Shown piece after piece: positions 8,380 through 17,386 of a stretch of 53,723 nucleotides of DNA. Below the pieces are notes generated by a model, which saw nothing but the letters and a program-made list of their open reading frames with translations, had not been told where the DNA came from and did no database searches. This DNA is from Phycisphaerales bacterium. GTDB lineage: Bacteria; Planctomycetota; Phycisphaerae; Phycisphaerales; UBA1924. The position numbers and the translations under genes were made by a program. Location: the NCBI GenBank assembly GCA_019750095.1, contig JAIEOW010000063.1:1-53723 (forward strand), given 5' to 3'. How positions within the stretch are numbered: position 1 is the first letter of the stretch; each line of letters begins with the position of its first letter.

Positions 8380-9708
8380 ATGAACGTGATCCTGGCCATC
8401 TGCATGAAGGACATTCGGCTGCTGCTGCGCGATCGCGTGGGGTTTTTCTTCACGTTCGTGTTTCCGCTGCTGATCGCGGTGTTTTTCGGCAGCATTTTCG
8501 CGGGCGGCGGTGGGGGGCCGTCGAGCATCGCGGTGGCGATCATCGATCAGGATCAGACCGCGGGATCGCGTGCGTTCATCAAGGACCTGACCGACGGTGG
8601 AGATTTGCGTGTCACGCCGATGCCGGATGTTCTGGCGGCGGAACGTTCTGTGCAGGGCGGAGAGCAGGCCGCGTACATCGTGGTGCCCAAGGGCTTTGGC
8701 CCGGCTCGCGATGCGCCGTTTTCGGGCACGCCCATGACACTGCAGGTGGTCGTTGACCCGTCGCGCAAGGCGGCGGCGCCGATGCTCGAAGGCATCTTGA
8801 CCAAGTACGGATTCATGCAGCTTCAGTCGGCCTTCAGCGATCCTGGCAAGGCCAGGACCATGGCTAAAGAGTCGCTGGAGAAGATCAGGAACACGCCGGG
8901 GATGGATCCATTGCGGAAGATGGCGTTCGATCGGTTCTTCGGCAATCTCGACGCGATGCTCGCGACGATTCCCGATCAGGCCGCGGGCGGCGCAGCGGAG
9001 ACCGATGCCTCGGCGGGCAAACCTTCGGCAGCCGCGCCGCGGGCGGCGTTCACCCCGATCAAGATCGAATCAACGACGATCGTGAAGAAGTCACGCGATA
9101 TGCCCCCGAGTGCGTATGCGATCACATTTCCGCAGGGCGTGATCTGGGGGGTCATGGGGTGCGCGCTCTCGTTTGCGATCGGGCTGATCATCGAGCGCTC
9201 ACGCGGCACGATGACGCGGCTGCGCATCGCGCCCATCCCCGCGTGGGCGTTGCTCGCGGGGAAAGGGCTTGCGTGTTTCATCGTGACCGTCGGCGTGGCG
9301 ATCGTGCTGATCGCGATCGCGATGGCGTTCTTCGGTGTGCGGCCGAGCGATCCGCTGCGACTGGCGATGGCGATCATCTGCACGGCGCTGTGCTTTGTGG
9401 GCATCATGAACCTGCTCGCCGCACTGAGCCCAAGCGAGCGGGCCGCGAGCGGACTTGGTTGGGGCGTGTTGCTGGTGCTGGCGATGATCGGCGGGGCGAT
9501 GGTGCCGGTGGAGTTTCTGCCAACCTGGATGGCCCCGCTGAGCAGCATCAGCCCGATCCGCTGGGCTTTGCTTGCGATCGAGGCCGGCGTGTGGCGCGAG
9601 CTGCCCATGCCCAAGTACCTGCTGTCGTGTGGCATCCTGCTTGGGGTCGGCGCGTTCGGAATGCTGGTAGGCATTCGCGCGTTCGGCATGACCGAAAGCC
9701 GCATGTGA
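8380..9708 (+). CDS. ABC-2 type transporter permease
   Basis: A 442-residue membrane subunit. One N-terminal transmembrane segment (GFFFTFVFPLLIAVFFG, about 22-40) is followed by an extracytoplasmic region of about 200 residues. Five further segments lie in the C-terminal 190 residues, including GVIWGVMGCALSFAIGLII and the LGWGVLLVLAMIGGAMVPV signature common in ABC2_membrane_3 proteins. The gene follows the ATPase closely and is surely in the same operon. The substrate is unknown. Confidence 0.9.
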   Translation: MNVILAICMKDIRLLLRDRVGFFFTFVFPLLIAVFFGSIFAGGGGGPSSIAVAIIDQDQTAGSRAFIKDLTDGGDLRVTPMPDVLAAERSVQGGEQAAYIVVPKGFGPARDAPFSGTPMTLQVVVDPSRKAAAPMLEGILTKYGFMQLQSAFSDPGKARTMAKESLEKIRNTPGMDPLRKMAFDRFFGNLDAMLATIPDQAAGGAAETDASAGKPSAAAPRAAFTPIKIESTTIVKKSRDMPPSAYAITFPQGVIWGVMGCALSFAIGLIIERSRGTMTRLRIAPIPAWALLAGKGLACFIVTVGVAIVLIAIAMAFFGVRPSDPLRLAMAIICTALCFVGIMNLLAALSPSERAASGLGWGVLLVLAMIGGAMVPVEFLPTWMAPLSSISPIRWALLAIEAGVWRELPMPKYLLSCGILLGVGAFGMLVGIRAFGMTESRM

Positions 9709-10139
9709 TCGCGTGACTCTGTTGGCACGCCCCGTTATCCGGGTAGCCGTTGGAATTTGGGCACGCGATCGAAACTGAGTTGCAGTTCGGCCCGCGCTGC
9801 CCGTGGTCTTCAGCCCGAAGGGCTGGTGGTCAGTAGCCGGGGCGTGAGCGAGGCTTTGCGAGCCACCCCCGGAAACCGTGTCATACAAATCTTCTTCATC
9901 TCTTCTTCATGAGTGATTGCAAGCCGAAGGCGTGCTCGCTGCCTGTGCGACGAACGGCACGGCGAGCACTCCTTCAGAGTGCCCTGGATCGCAGTGCGGC
10001 GCTGACCGAAACGGCTTCCACCGGGCGTGTCGCCGCGCTCCACGCCCGGCTACTCACGACCAGCCCTCCGGGCTGAGCACCGATCGCAGTCTGAATGGCG
10101 CATCTCGCCGCAGTGCCCGGGATGTGCTTGGAATCACAA
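9709..10139. other. gene-free spacer containing nested inverted repeats
   Basis: This 431-base gap between the convergent permease and asparagine synthetase genes has no supported gene. It holds the nested inverted repeat at 9810-10076. A short TCTTCTTCAT direct repeat near 9890-9910 lies between the outer and inner left arms. Confidence 0.75.
9810..10076. repeat. nested inverted repeat (outer 31-nt, inner 14-nt arms)
   Basis: The outer arms 9810-9840 and 10046-10076 match at 28 of 31 positions after reverse complementing. Each begins with the small palindrome TCAGCCCGNAGGGCTGG, followed by AGTAGCCGG. Similarity continues more weakly inward (CGTG-AGCG). An inner inverted pair lies at 9926-9939 and 9962-9975 (GAAGGNGTGCTCGC, one mismatch). 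The layout of outer plus inner palindromes resembles the element at 2705-2964, with unrelated sequence. Confidence 0.85.
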
Positions 10140-12260
10140 TCACTTCAGCCCCGAGACCCACTTGGCCCAGATGCTGAGCACGAGCAGCATGTACAGCCGC
10201 TGTGAGTGATCACGCACGACGCGGCCCGATGGCCCGGTGCCGAGATGCTCATCGAGCATCTGCCGGATGAACGCCATGTTGAGATCGATCCCGAGCGATG
10301 GCGAGCCGAAGGGTTCGGCGGAGTTGAGGTGATCCAGCAGCATGGTGCGGAGCCCGCCATAGTCGCTGCGGAACCACTCGCCGATGGGGATGGCGAAGCC
10401 CTGCTTAGGGCGATCGATCAGGTCGGATGGGAAGTGCCGCCTTGCGATGGATCGAAGCAGCCCCTTGCGTCTTCCGCGGCGGAGCCGGTGAACGGGCGTT
10501 CTGAGTGCGCGGCCGGCGAGTGAGCGAGCGAGCAGCGGGGAGCGCACTTCGAGCCCGACGCTCATGGACGCCGTGTCGACTTTGCGCATGAGGTCATGTG
10601 GCAGGTAGAGTTGGGCGTCGGTCATGTTCCAACGCCGATCGAGCTCATCAAGCGAGTGTTCTGTGAGCGACTGCAGACTTGGAGAGAGTTTGCCAAGATC
10701 GCGGCTCGGAAAAATGCGAAGCAGTTCGGAGTATCGACCGTTCCCAAGGGCTTGCTTCAGGCGCAGGAGCTTCTCGGCACTCGACGAGCGTGCGAGAAGA
10801 GAATCCGGAATCAGGCGGATCGGGCCGAGCCAGTGTCGCCATCGCCATGCGGACTGACGCTGGTACCCGTGAAAGAGGTCGTCACCGCCATCTCCCCCAA
10901 GTGCGACGTGGACATGTTCGCGGGCCGCACGGCTGATCCAAAGAGTTGGCAGAAGTGAACTGTCGCCGAATGGGAGGCCGAGTTGTGTGATGAGGTGAGA
11001 CAGGTCGTCGGCGGGGCGCATCTGCGCGTCGATGGTGTGGTGGGTGCTGCCGACGATCTTGGCGACGCGCTGGGCGTGTGCCGACTCGTCCATGGTCGGG
11101 TGGTCCATGCGCACCGTGAACGTGTGGAGCGATCCTCGTGCCCGCATGGCGGCGAGCGCGACGAGCGAAGAATCGACGCCCCCGGAGAGAAAACAGCCGA
11201 GGGGCACGTCGGCGTCCATTCGATCCGCGACGGCAGAAAAGAGGTGGGTTTCAACGTCACGCAGATTCGCAAACGGGCGTGGGCGCTCGATGCGGGGGGG
11301 TGCTTGGCCACTGCGTCCGAGACGAGGGTGATACTCGTCGCGAGAGCCATAGGCCCACGGCCGAGCGTCGACCGTCCACCAATCGATCGGGCAGTCACGG
11401 ATCCCCGCGATCGGTAAAGAGCCATGCGCCCAGCCGAGAGCGAGAAAAGGCGACATGGCGGAGTCTTGCTCCTCGCGCTTCATCGGCTTGGACCACTTGG
11501 CGGCAACCTGCGCCAGACCCGGAACGGTGCTTGCGAACCCTGAGAATCGTGATCCGTCGAGTGTCTGCAAGCTGAGATCGGCGAGGTAGAGCGGCTTCTC
11601 GCCGAAGCGATCCCGAGCGATCAGGAGTTCTGCCCATCGTCGATCCCAGATGGCCAGTGCGTACATGCCATCAAGCCGTGGAATGAGATCATCGCCCCAT
11701 TCGCGCCAGCCGTGCAGAATGACTTCGGTGTCGGAATGGTCTGATGTGAACACATGCCCGGCCTGTTGCAGTTGTCCGCGAAGTTCGCGATGGTTGTAGA
11801 TGCACCCGTTGAACACCACGGCGAGGCAATCGAGATCGGAAGATGGGGAGCTGGGGGGGCGATAGTCGACTCGAGCGTTCGGGGATCCGTGAAAGACAAG
11901 CGGGAACTCTGGAAGAGCGAGCGATCTCGCGTCTCTTGCATCAGTGCCTTGCGGAGACTGAATGTTCGCGATCTGATCGCGTTGACCTGCGTCGGGCAGA
12001 CGCGACACCATCGGCTGGGAACCCCCGGTGGGGTCGATGATGCTCAGCCGACGATGCACGAGCGCGATATCCACGACGCAGCCGTCGGGGCGAATCGCAC
12101 GGTCGCGAAATCGGCCCTGACCGTCCGGGCCGCGATGCTTGATCGAGGCATCGATGATGTCCAGCCAGGTTTCAGAGATGGACTGTTCATGCGGCGTTCG
12201 CAGCGCTTGCTCGCGTTGGTCTGGATTCCAAACTCGCCTGATGCCGCCGATCCCGCACAT
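10140..12260 (-). CDS. asnB: asparagine synthase (glutamine-hydrolysing)
   Basis: A 706-residue amidotransferase of the AsnB family, which makes asparagine or amidates another substrate with glutamine nitrogen. Cys2 of MCGIGG is the glutaminase nucleophile. RGPDG (43-47), HRRLSIID (69-76), NGCIYNHREL (151-160) and SDTEV complete the N-terminal site. SGGVDSS (349-355) is the ATP pyrophosphate loop of the synthetase domain. About 65 residues are inserted between the SIID and NGCIYN motifs, longer than usual. Because PEP-CTERM organisms encode exosortase-associated AsnB-like amidotransferases, a polysaccharide or secretion role is possible, but no exosortase gene is in the window. The exported-protein gene lies 51 nt upstream on the same strand. 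Confidence 0.88.
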   Translation of the reverse strand: MCGIGGIRRVWNPDQREQALRTPHEQSISETWLDIIDASIKHRGPDGQGRFRDRAIRPDGCVVDIALVHRRLSIIDPTGGSQPMVSRLPDAGQRDQIANIQSPQGTDARDARSLALPEFPLVFHGSPNARVDYRPPSSPSSDLDCLAVVFNGCIYNHRELRGQLQQAGHVFTSDHSDTEVILHGWREWGDDLIPRLDGMYALAIWDRRWAELLIARDRFGEKPLYLADLSLQTLDGSRFSGFASTVPGLAQVAAKWSKPMKREEQDSAMSPFLALGWAHGSLPIAGIRDCPIDWWTVDARPWAYGSRDEYHPRLGRSGQAPPRIERPRPFANLRDVETHLFSAVADRMDADVPLGCFLSGGVDSSLVALAAMRARGSLHTFTVRMDHPTMDESAHAQRVAKIVGSTHHTIDAQMRPADDLSHLITQLGLPFGDSSLLPTLWISRAAREHVHVALGGDGGDDLFHGYQRQSAWRWRHWLGPIRLIPDSLLARSSSAEKLLRLKQALGNGRYSELLRIFPSRDLGKLSPSLQSLTEHSLDELDRRWNMTDAQLYLPHDLMRKVDTASMSVGLEVRSPLLARSLAGRALRTPVHRLRRGRRKGLLRSIARRHFPSDLIDRPKQGFAIPIGEWFRSDYGGLRTMLLDHLNSAEPFGSPSLGIDLNMAFIRQMLDEHLGTGPSGRVVRDHSQRLYMLLVLSIWAKWVSGLK

Positions 12261-12311
12261 GCGACGCAGTGTATAGCACTGGGGGCAGGACGCCTGTGGG
12301 CGCTCGCTCGG

Positions 12312-12890
12312 CTATTTGCTCGCTGGCTTCACCGCTTCACCTGCGGCCGCACCCTTCTTCCGATTCATCGTGAACTTCACCGTGTGTTCGGGAGCTTCCT
12401 TCCCATCCTTCAGCGAGACCCACTCCTGCGTCACCTTGTCCTTGTCATGGATCGTGACCGTCAGCTTGCCCATGTACAACTCGCCCGGCTTGATGTTTGT
12501 TCCGGCGTCGAACGTGAACTCATACACGCCCGGCGACTTGGCCCCCTTGCATCGCATCCGTGGCTGGTTGCCGATCGCGCAGTAGTGTGTCACCACGAGC
12601 GCGTCGCCGTCGAGGTGGTACATGTTGACCATCTCGTGCGGCGAGCCGGGAAACATGGTCTCGACCAGCACGCTGTCGCTGGCGGACATCTTTGAGGTGA
12701 TGATCGTGTCGACCTTGCCGTCTTTCTCGGACTCCCATGATCCCGCGAGGGGGCGGAAGGCGTCGAGGATCGTCGGGGCGGCCTTGGCAGCGGGCGGCGC
12801 GTGGTCGTGCGGGCCGAGCCCGGCGAGCGTGCCGATGGTGCCGCAGGCGAGGGTGAGGGCGATGACGGCGAAGCGGGCGGCGCGATGCAT
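12312..12890 (-). CDS. exported protein of unknown function (lipocalin-like barrel possible)
   Basis: A 192-residue protein with an N-terminal signal sequence (ARFAVIALTLACGTIGTLAG). The mature part begins ILDAFRPLAGSWESEKDGK and continues in short beta-like segments such as VYEFTFDAG and LYMGKLTVTI. The FxxLxGxW opening resembles small beta-barrel (DUF1579- or lipocalin-like) proteins, but I do not recognise a specific family. The C-terminus is basic (NRKKGAAAGEAVKPASK). The ATG at 12890 has AGGAG 7 nt upstream. The frame extends further upstream, but without a signal peptide or homology. Confidence 0.75.
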   Translation of the reverse strand: MHRAARFAVIALTLACGTIGTLAGLGPHDHAPPAAKAAPTILDAFRPLAGSWESEKDGKVDTIITSKMSASDSVLVETMFPGSPHEMVNMYHLDGDALVVTHYCAIGNQPRMRCKGAKSPGVYEFTFDAGTNIKPGELYMGKLTVTIHDKDKVTQEWVSLKDGKEAPEHTVKFTMNRKKGAAAGEAVKPASK

Positions 12891-13018
12891 GGGCGGCTCC
12901 TGAGGATGGCCCCCGGACCGGATCCAGTCTAACTGATCTTCGTGCGCCGGCAGGAGCAATGGGAGGGCGAACATCCGGCGTTGAATCCAGGATTGCCGTA
13001 TGCTCCGAAGAGCAATCC

Positions 13019-13792
13019 ATGGCCGTCGAGACGACATCAACATCACGAATCGCAGAGGCCGGCGCTCACCCGGGCCAGTTTGACGCCCGCACGCTGCTGT
13101 ATCTCTGGATCAGCGGTGTGTTCGTGACGTGCCTGCTGCTGGCGAATATTCTGGGTGTCAAGCTCTTTCGCTTTGAACTCAACGCCTTCGGCAGCCAGAT
13201 TCCCATCGAGCACACCGTCGGCATGCTGACGTTTCCCGTCACCTTTGTGCTTACCGATCTGCTGAACGAGTACTACGGCAAGCGGGCCGCACGCCGGGCG
13301 ACGTATGTCGCCTTTGCCATGGGGGTGCTGGCGTTCATCCTGATCATGGTTGCGCGAAAGGCGCCCATCCTCACGGGCATCCCCGGCACGGCGACGCAGG
13401 AGTCGTTCGAGAACATCTTCGGTGCCGCCGCACTCATGTACGTCGCATCGATGGTCGCGTTTCTCCTCGGCTCGCTGCTGGACATCTTCCTGTTCGGGTT
13501 CTTCAAGCGGCTCACCGGCGGCAAAATGGTCTGGCTCCGCGCCACGGGCAGCACCGTCGTCAGCCAGCTCTTTGACAGCTTCGTCATCACGTTCGTCTTC
13601 TTCGTGGTGTTGCAGCGTGTCACCGGTGGCGAGCCGGCGTCGTTTCTCTTTGTCGTCAAGACTGCGCTTACCGGTTACGTGCTGAAGTTCGTGATCTCCG
13701 TGGTGCTCACGCCGGTGATCTATCTGGGGCGATGGATGATCCGGCGGTACGTCGGCCTCACGCCGCTGCCCGCGACCTCGTCAGATGCTTGA
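13019..13792 (+). CDS. yhhQ: queuosine precursor transporter (YhhQ/VUT family)
   Basis: A 257-residue inner-membrane protein of the DUF165/VUT_1 family. Its E. coli member YhhQ imports queuine/preQ precursors for tRNA queuosine. Family landmarks are the first membrane segment (VFVTCLLLANILGVKLF), TFPVTFVLTDLLNEYYGK with the conserved acidic DLLNEYYG, and the C-terminal LKFVISVVLTPVIYL. About six membrane segments are visible. The ATG at 13019 is chosen as the first residue consistent with the family. The gene converges on its neighbour; the coding ends overlap by 12 nt. Confidence 0.88.
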   Translation: MAVETTSTSRIAEAGAHPGQFDARTLLYLWISGVFVTCLLLANILGVKLFRFELNAFGSQIPIEHTVGMLTFPVTFVLTDLLNEYYGKRAARRATYVAFAMGVLAFILIMVARKAPILTGIPGTATQESFENIFGAAALMYVASMVAFLLGSLLDIFLFGFFKRLTGGKMVWLRATGSTVVSQLFDSFVITFVFFVVLQRVTGGEPASFLFVVKTALTGYVLKFVISVVLTPVIYLGRWMIRRYVGLTPLPATSSDA

Positions 13793-14548
13793 TTTGCTGC
13801 CGAGGTTGGTCGGACGCGCGCCATTGCCAGCGGGCGAGGCCTGATCGCTTCGTTTCGTTGATTCGCCGCCTTTGGTCTCGCCCGTTGCGTTGAGCATCAC
13901 GGCCGAGTCGCCGGCACGTGCCGAGCCGTCGGGCTTGGTCCGCTCCCACACCGGGTGCTTGTGCCCGAGCGGATCGGTCGGCGGCGGCACGGGCTTGCCC
14001 GCGGCGATCGCGGCTTTGCGGGCCCGCTCTTCCTGGATCATCCAATAGGTGTGCAGCGCCCGCGCCACGCCGACGCCCACGCAGAACCCGATGACCGTGG
14101 CCCAGCTCGTGGGCATCAGGTGCGCGTGCATCAGCGTCTGCTGCGTGCCGATCCACAGAACATACAGCAGGGGCGACAGCACCATCCGCTGCATCTGCAC
14201 CCGTGTGGCGTCCTTGAAGAACGGGCTGCTGTCGACCGCGGCGTCGGCCACGGCCTCGAGCTGGCGCAGCCGCGTCTTCTTCAACCACGGAGCGTGATTC
14301 GCCAGCCAGTGCAGGCCGTAATAGATCGCGACATCAAAGATGATGTCCGAGAGGAAGGTCACCACCCCGATGATCACCTTGTCCGAAACATGCAGGCGCT
14401 CGCCGTCGACGATGCCACGGCTGAGCGCCCACTCGGTAAGCTTCACGCACGCCAGAACCGGGACAAGCGCAAGCAGACCCGCCACGACGACGTTGATGTT
14501 CACGTTGACGATGCGGCGCCCATACCAGGCGCTCAGTGTCTGCCACAT
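13781..14548 (-). CDS. membrane protein of unknown function
   Basis: A 255-residue protein I do not recognise. There are four likely membrane segments: INVVVAGLLALVPVLAC, KVIIGVVTFLSDIIFDVAIYY, MVLSPLLYVLWIGTQQ and WATVIGFCVGVGVARALH. After residue 175 it is hydrophilic and low-complexity, rich in Gly, Ser, Lys and Pro, and probably cytoplasmic. The ATG at 14548 is preferred over an in-frame GTG at 14566. Its 3' end overlaps the convergent queuosine transporter gene by 12 nt. Confidence 0.7.
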   Translation of the reverse strand: MWQTLSAWYGRRIVNVNINVVVAGLLALVPVLACVKLTEWALSRGIVDGERLHVSDKVIIGVVTFLSDIIFDVAIYYGLHWLANHAPWLKKTRLRQLEAVADAAVDSSPFFKDATRVQMQRMVLSPLLYVLWIGTQQTLMHAHLMPTSWATVIGFCVGVGVARALHTYWMIQEERARKAAIAAGKPVPPPTDPLGHKHPVWERTKPDGSARAGDSAVMLNATGETKGGESTKRSDQASPAGNGARPTNLGSKSSI

Positions 14549-14600
14549 GCTGAGGGGATCGTACACCCCTCGGCACCGTCAGCATGCTCGAAGTGCGTGA

Positions 14601-15416
14601 TCACCGCCGCCGATGGGTGGCCGGGCCTCGCGATTCTGCTTTCAGGCGACCCTGGGCCACCGCAACCGCCTGTTCACTCACATCAAGCCCGATCGCCGAC
14701 CGACCGGCTCGGACCGCCGCCACCAGGGTTGTCCCGCTGCCACAGCAGGGATCAAGCACCATCCCACCCGGCGGGCAACACGCCCGCACCAGCACATCCA
14801 AGAGCGCCAGGGGCTTCTGCGTCGGATACCCCGTCCGCTCCGCCGCCATGTTGTTGATCGCCGGTATGTCCAGCACATCGGTCATCTTCTTCGTCTTGCC
14901 GCGAAGCCGATTGCTCGTCGCGGGGATCCTCGGCGGCTCAAACCAGTACCGCGCGGGGTCCAGGCAATACAGCAGAATGTCGTCATGCTTGCGGGCGAAC
15001 CGACGCGGCGACGACCCGCCGAGGCCGTAGGACCAGATGAGGTGGTTCACAAACCGATCTTCGCCCAGAATGTCGTCCAGCATGACGCGGGCGCGATGAG
15101 AGGTGCGCCAGTCGAGATGCAGGGCAATCAAGCCGGTGGGCTTGAGGAGTGGGAGCGTGGCTTCAACGCGAGGACGCAGCCAGTCTATGAACGCGGAACA
15201 CGAACCGAACGCATCGGAGTACGACGCGTCCGCGGTGCGATGGAGCTTCTTGGCGCCAGGCGGGGTTCGCTTCTTGGATCCGGTGTTGAAGGGGGGATCG
15301 GCGTAGATGAAGTCGGCTTGTGCGCCTTGGCATGCGTCCAGCACATCGAGCCAATCGCGATCAATGATGCGGAGTAGTGGCGCATATACTGTTTGGGATG
15401 GTTGTTGCGTCGCCAA
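14601..15416 (-). CDS. site-specific DNA methyltransferase (beta class)
   Basis: A 271-residue adenine-N6 or cytosine-N4 DNA methyltransferase. The catalytic motif IV (YADPPFNTG, about 38-46) comes first. The SAM-binding motif I (LDPCCGSGTT) lies near residue 220, after TQKP; this order marks the beta group. No restriction enzyme or specificity subunit is adjacent, so it looks like a solitary methyltransferase. The only start upstream of the conserved region is a TTG at 15416. It lies inside the 5' part of the divergent Uma2 gene, so the two 5' ends overlap. Confidence 0.88.
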   Translation of the reverse strand: MATQQPSQTVYAPLLRIIDRDWLDVLDACQGAQADFIYADPPFNTGSKKRTPPGAKKLHRTADASYSDAFGSCSAFIDWLRPRVEATLPLLKPTGLIALHLDWRTSHRARVMLDDILGEDRFVNHLIWSYGLGGSSPRRFARKHDDILLYCLDPARYWFEPPRIPATSNRLRGKTKKMTDVLDIPAINNMAAERTGYPTQKPLALLDVLVRACCPPGGMVLDPCCGSGTTLVAAVRAGRSAIGLDVSEQAVAVAQGRLKAESRGPATHRRR

Positions 15417-15982
15417 ATCTCTTCTCGACTTCGCCCCGGTTTTCGGGATTGCGATTGACCGCAGATGAGTTTCTTCGACTCGCCCCCGACGGTCACAAGT
15501 ACGAGCTTATCGACGGAGTGGTGATCTTGTCGCCAAGCCCGACATTTGGACATCAAGACGTACGGGGTTTCATCGAAACCCAGGTTCGAAGCCATGTCGA
15601 GCCGAAACGCCTCGGATGGATCGTTTCGGAAGTCGATGTTCGGCTCAGCACGAAGGTGGTCTATCGACCCGATCTGATCTTCGTCAGCGTTGAGCAGCAC
15701 GCGACCAGGCCTCGCGTCGTGGACTTTGCGCCTCGACTTGTGGTCGAGGTGCTTTCGCCGTCCAACGCCCAGACGGACATCGTGACCAAACGCGATGATT
15801 ACGAGCGTGCGGGCGTGCTCGAATACTGGATCGTCGATCCGACCACGGGTTCTGTTCGCGTGCACGCCTTGGAGCGTGGTCTATTTGTTGTGTCAGACGC
15901 GGGCGGCGACTCCCTTCCCAGCGTGGCCATTGCTGGATTCACGCTCGACCTGCGCCGGCTTCGTGAGCTCGCGGGCGAGTGA
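15398..15982 (+). CDS. Uma2 family endonuclease (DUF820)
   Basis: A 194-residue protein of the Uma2/DUF820 family, a PD-(D/E)xK nuclease-fold group that is abundant in cyanobacteria and planctomycetes and whose biological role is unclear. Visible landmarks are LTADEFLRL near the start, YELIDGVVILSPSP, the nuclease-core RPDLIFV, then PRLVVEVLSPSN and DIVTKRDDYERAGVLEYWIVDP. The ATG at 15398 is taken; an in-frame GTG at 15377 is possible. The 5' end overlaps the divergent DNA methyltransferase gene. Confidence 0.87.
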   Translation: MVVASPNLFSTSPRFSGLRLTADEFLRLAPDGHKYELIDGVVILSPSPTFGHQDVRGFIETQVRSHVEPKRLGWIVSEVDVRLSTKVVYRPDLIFVSVEQHATRPRVVDFAPRLVVEVLSPSNAQTDIVTKRDDYERAGVLEYWIVDPTTGSVRVHALERGLFVVSDAGGDSLPSVAIAGFTLDLRRLRELAGE

Positions 15983-16039
15983 CCGTTGAATCTCCGTTGT
16001 TTCTGGTCGTGCGATGCGGGTGTGGTGAACTAAATGCTA

Positions 16040-17386
16040 CTACTGCGGCGTCACCGGCGCACGCCCCACCGAGTAATAGTGGAAACCGGCCTGCGCCATC
16101 TGCGAGGTCTTGTACAGGTTGCGACCGTCAAAGATCGCCTTCCCGCGCATCAGTTTCCGCATGCGGTCAAAGTCGGGGCTCTTGAACTCGTCCCAGTCGG
16201 TCGACACGATCAGCGCGTCGGCGTCCTTCAGGGCGTCGTACATGTCCTCCACGATGTTCACGCTCGGGCCCATCTCCTGCCGCGCGTTGTCGTTGGCGAC
16301 CGGGTCGAATGCGTTCACCTTCGCGCCGAAGCCCAGCGACTTGCGCATGAGCGTCAGGGCCGGGGCCTCGCGGATGTCGTCGGTGCGCGGCTTGAAGGCG
16401 ATCCCCCAGAAGGCGATCGTCTTGCCCGTCAGCCCGCCGTCTTTCTTGAAGTGTCCCTGGATCTTGTCAAAGAACCGGTCGCGCTGCTTCTGGTTCACCG
16501 CGTGGACCGACTTGCTCAGCGTGGCCTCGATGCCCGCCTTGTCGCCCATCATGATGCACGCCAGCGTGTCCTTCGGAAAGCACGATCCGCCATAGCCGAG
16601 TCCGGGATACAGGAACGCGTTGCCGATGCGCTTGTCGCTGCACATGCCCTCGCGCACGCGGCTGATGTTCGCGCCGTACGCCTCGCAGAGGTTCGCCATC
16701 TCGTTGATGAAGCTGATCTTCGTCGCGAGGAAGTTGTTGCTGGCGTACTTCACCATCTCCGCGCTGAGCACGTCCATGACATAGATCGGGTGACCGTTGC
16801 GGACGAAGGGGTCATACAGGTCCTTCATCGCCTCGCCGACCCATTCCTTCTCCACGCCCACGACGACGCGATCGGGCTTGTTGAAGTCCTCGATCGCCGC
16901 GCCTTCTTTCAGGAACTCCGGGTTGTCGGCGACCTCAAACGGAATGTCCGCGCCGACCCGGGCGCGGATGCGATCCCGCACCATGAACGTTGTGCCCACC
17001 GGCACGGTGCTCTTGACCACGATGATCTTCGGCTTCTGCTTCGGCCCGAGTGATTTCAGCGTGTCGGCGATGTCGTCCGCCGCGCCCTGGATGTACTTCA
17101 GGTCGGTGTGTCCGCGTTCGTCGCTGGGCGTGCCGACGCAGATGAAGATCATGTCGGCGTCGCGGTGCGCGTCGGTGGGGTGGGTCGAGAACTTCAGGCG
17201 CCCCGCGGCGATGTTCCGCTCCATGAGTTCGACCAGCCCCGGCTCATAGATCGGGCACCCGCCCCCGCGCAGCACGTCGATCTTGCGCTGATCGGTGTCC
17301 AGGCAGATGACCTCGTTGCCGGTGTTCGACAGGCAGACGCCCGTCACGAGACCCACATACCCCGTGCCAACCATGGTCAGACGCAT
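16040..17386 (-). CDS. ugd: UDP-glucose 6-dehydrogenase
   Basis: A 448-residue UDP-glucose/GDP-mannose dehydrogenase. It oxidises UDP-glucose to UDP-glucuronate in two NAD-dependent steps, for polysaccharide synthesis. The Rossmann motif GTGYVG is at residues 7-12. KSTVPVGTT and NPEFLKEGAAIEDF follow, then the catalytic Cys269 in GYGGSCFPKD, and FKPRTDDIREAP in the C-terminal domain. The ATG at 17386 has AGGAG 9 nt upstream; the reading frame continues to 17425 without homology. No glycosyltransferases are adjacent. Confidence 0.92.
   Translation of the reverse strand: MRLTMVGTGYVGLVTGVCLSNTGNEVICLDTDQRKIDVLRGGGCPIYEPGLVELMERNIAAGRLKFSTHPTDAHRDADMIFICVGTPSDERGHTDLKYIQGAADDIADTLKSLGPKQKPKIIVVKSTVPVGTTFMVRDRIRARVGADIPFEVADNPEFLKEGAAIEDFNKPDRVVVGVEKEWVGEAMKDLYDPFVRNGHPIYVMDVLSAEMVKYASNNFLATKISFINEMANLCEAYGANISRVREGMCSDKRIGNAFLYPGLGYGGSCFPKDTLACIMMGDKAGIEATLSKSVHAVNQKQRDRFFDKIQGHFKKDGGLTGKTIAFWGIAFKPRTDDIREAPALTLMRKSLGFGAKVNAFDPVANDNARQEMGPSVNIVEDMYDALKDADALIVSTDWDEFKSPDFDRMRKLMRGKAIFDGRNLYKTSQMAQAGFHYYSVGRAPVTPQ

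Noticed and set aside
12281..12302. Fourth copy of repeat B
   Set aside because: Only the segment GGACGCCTGTG matches and the palindrome is broken; at best a decayed copy.
16034..17053. 339-residue plus-strand open frame opposite ugd
   Set aside because: Antisense shadow of a certain enzyme gene; the sequence is His/Arg/Asp-rich without motifs.
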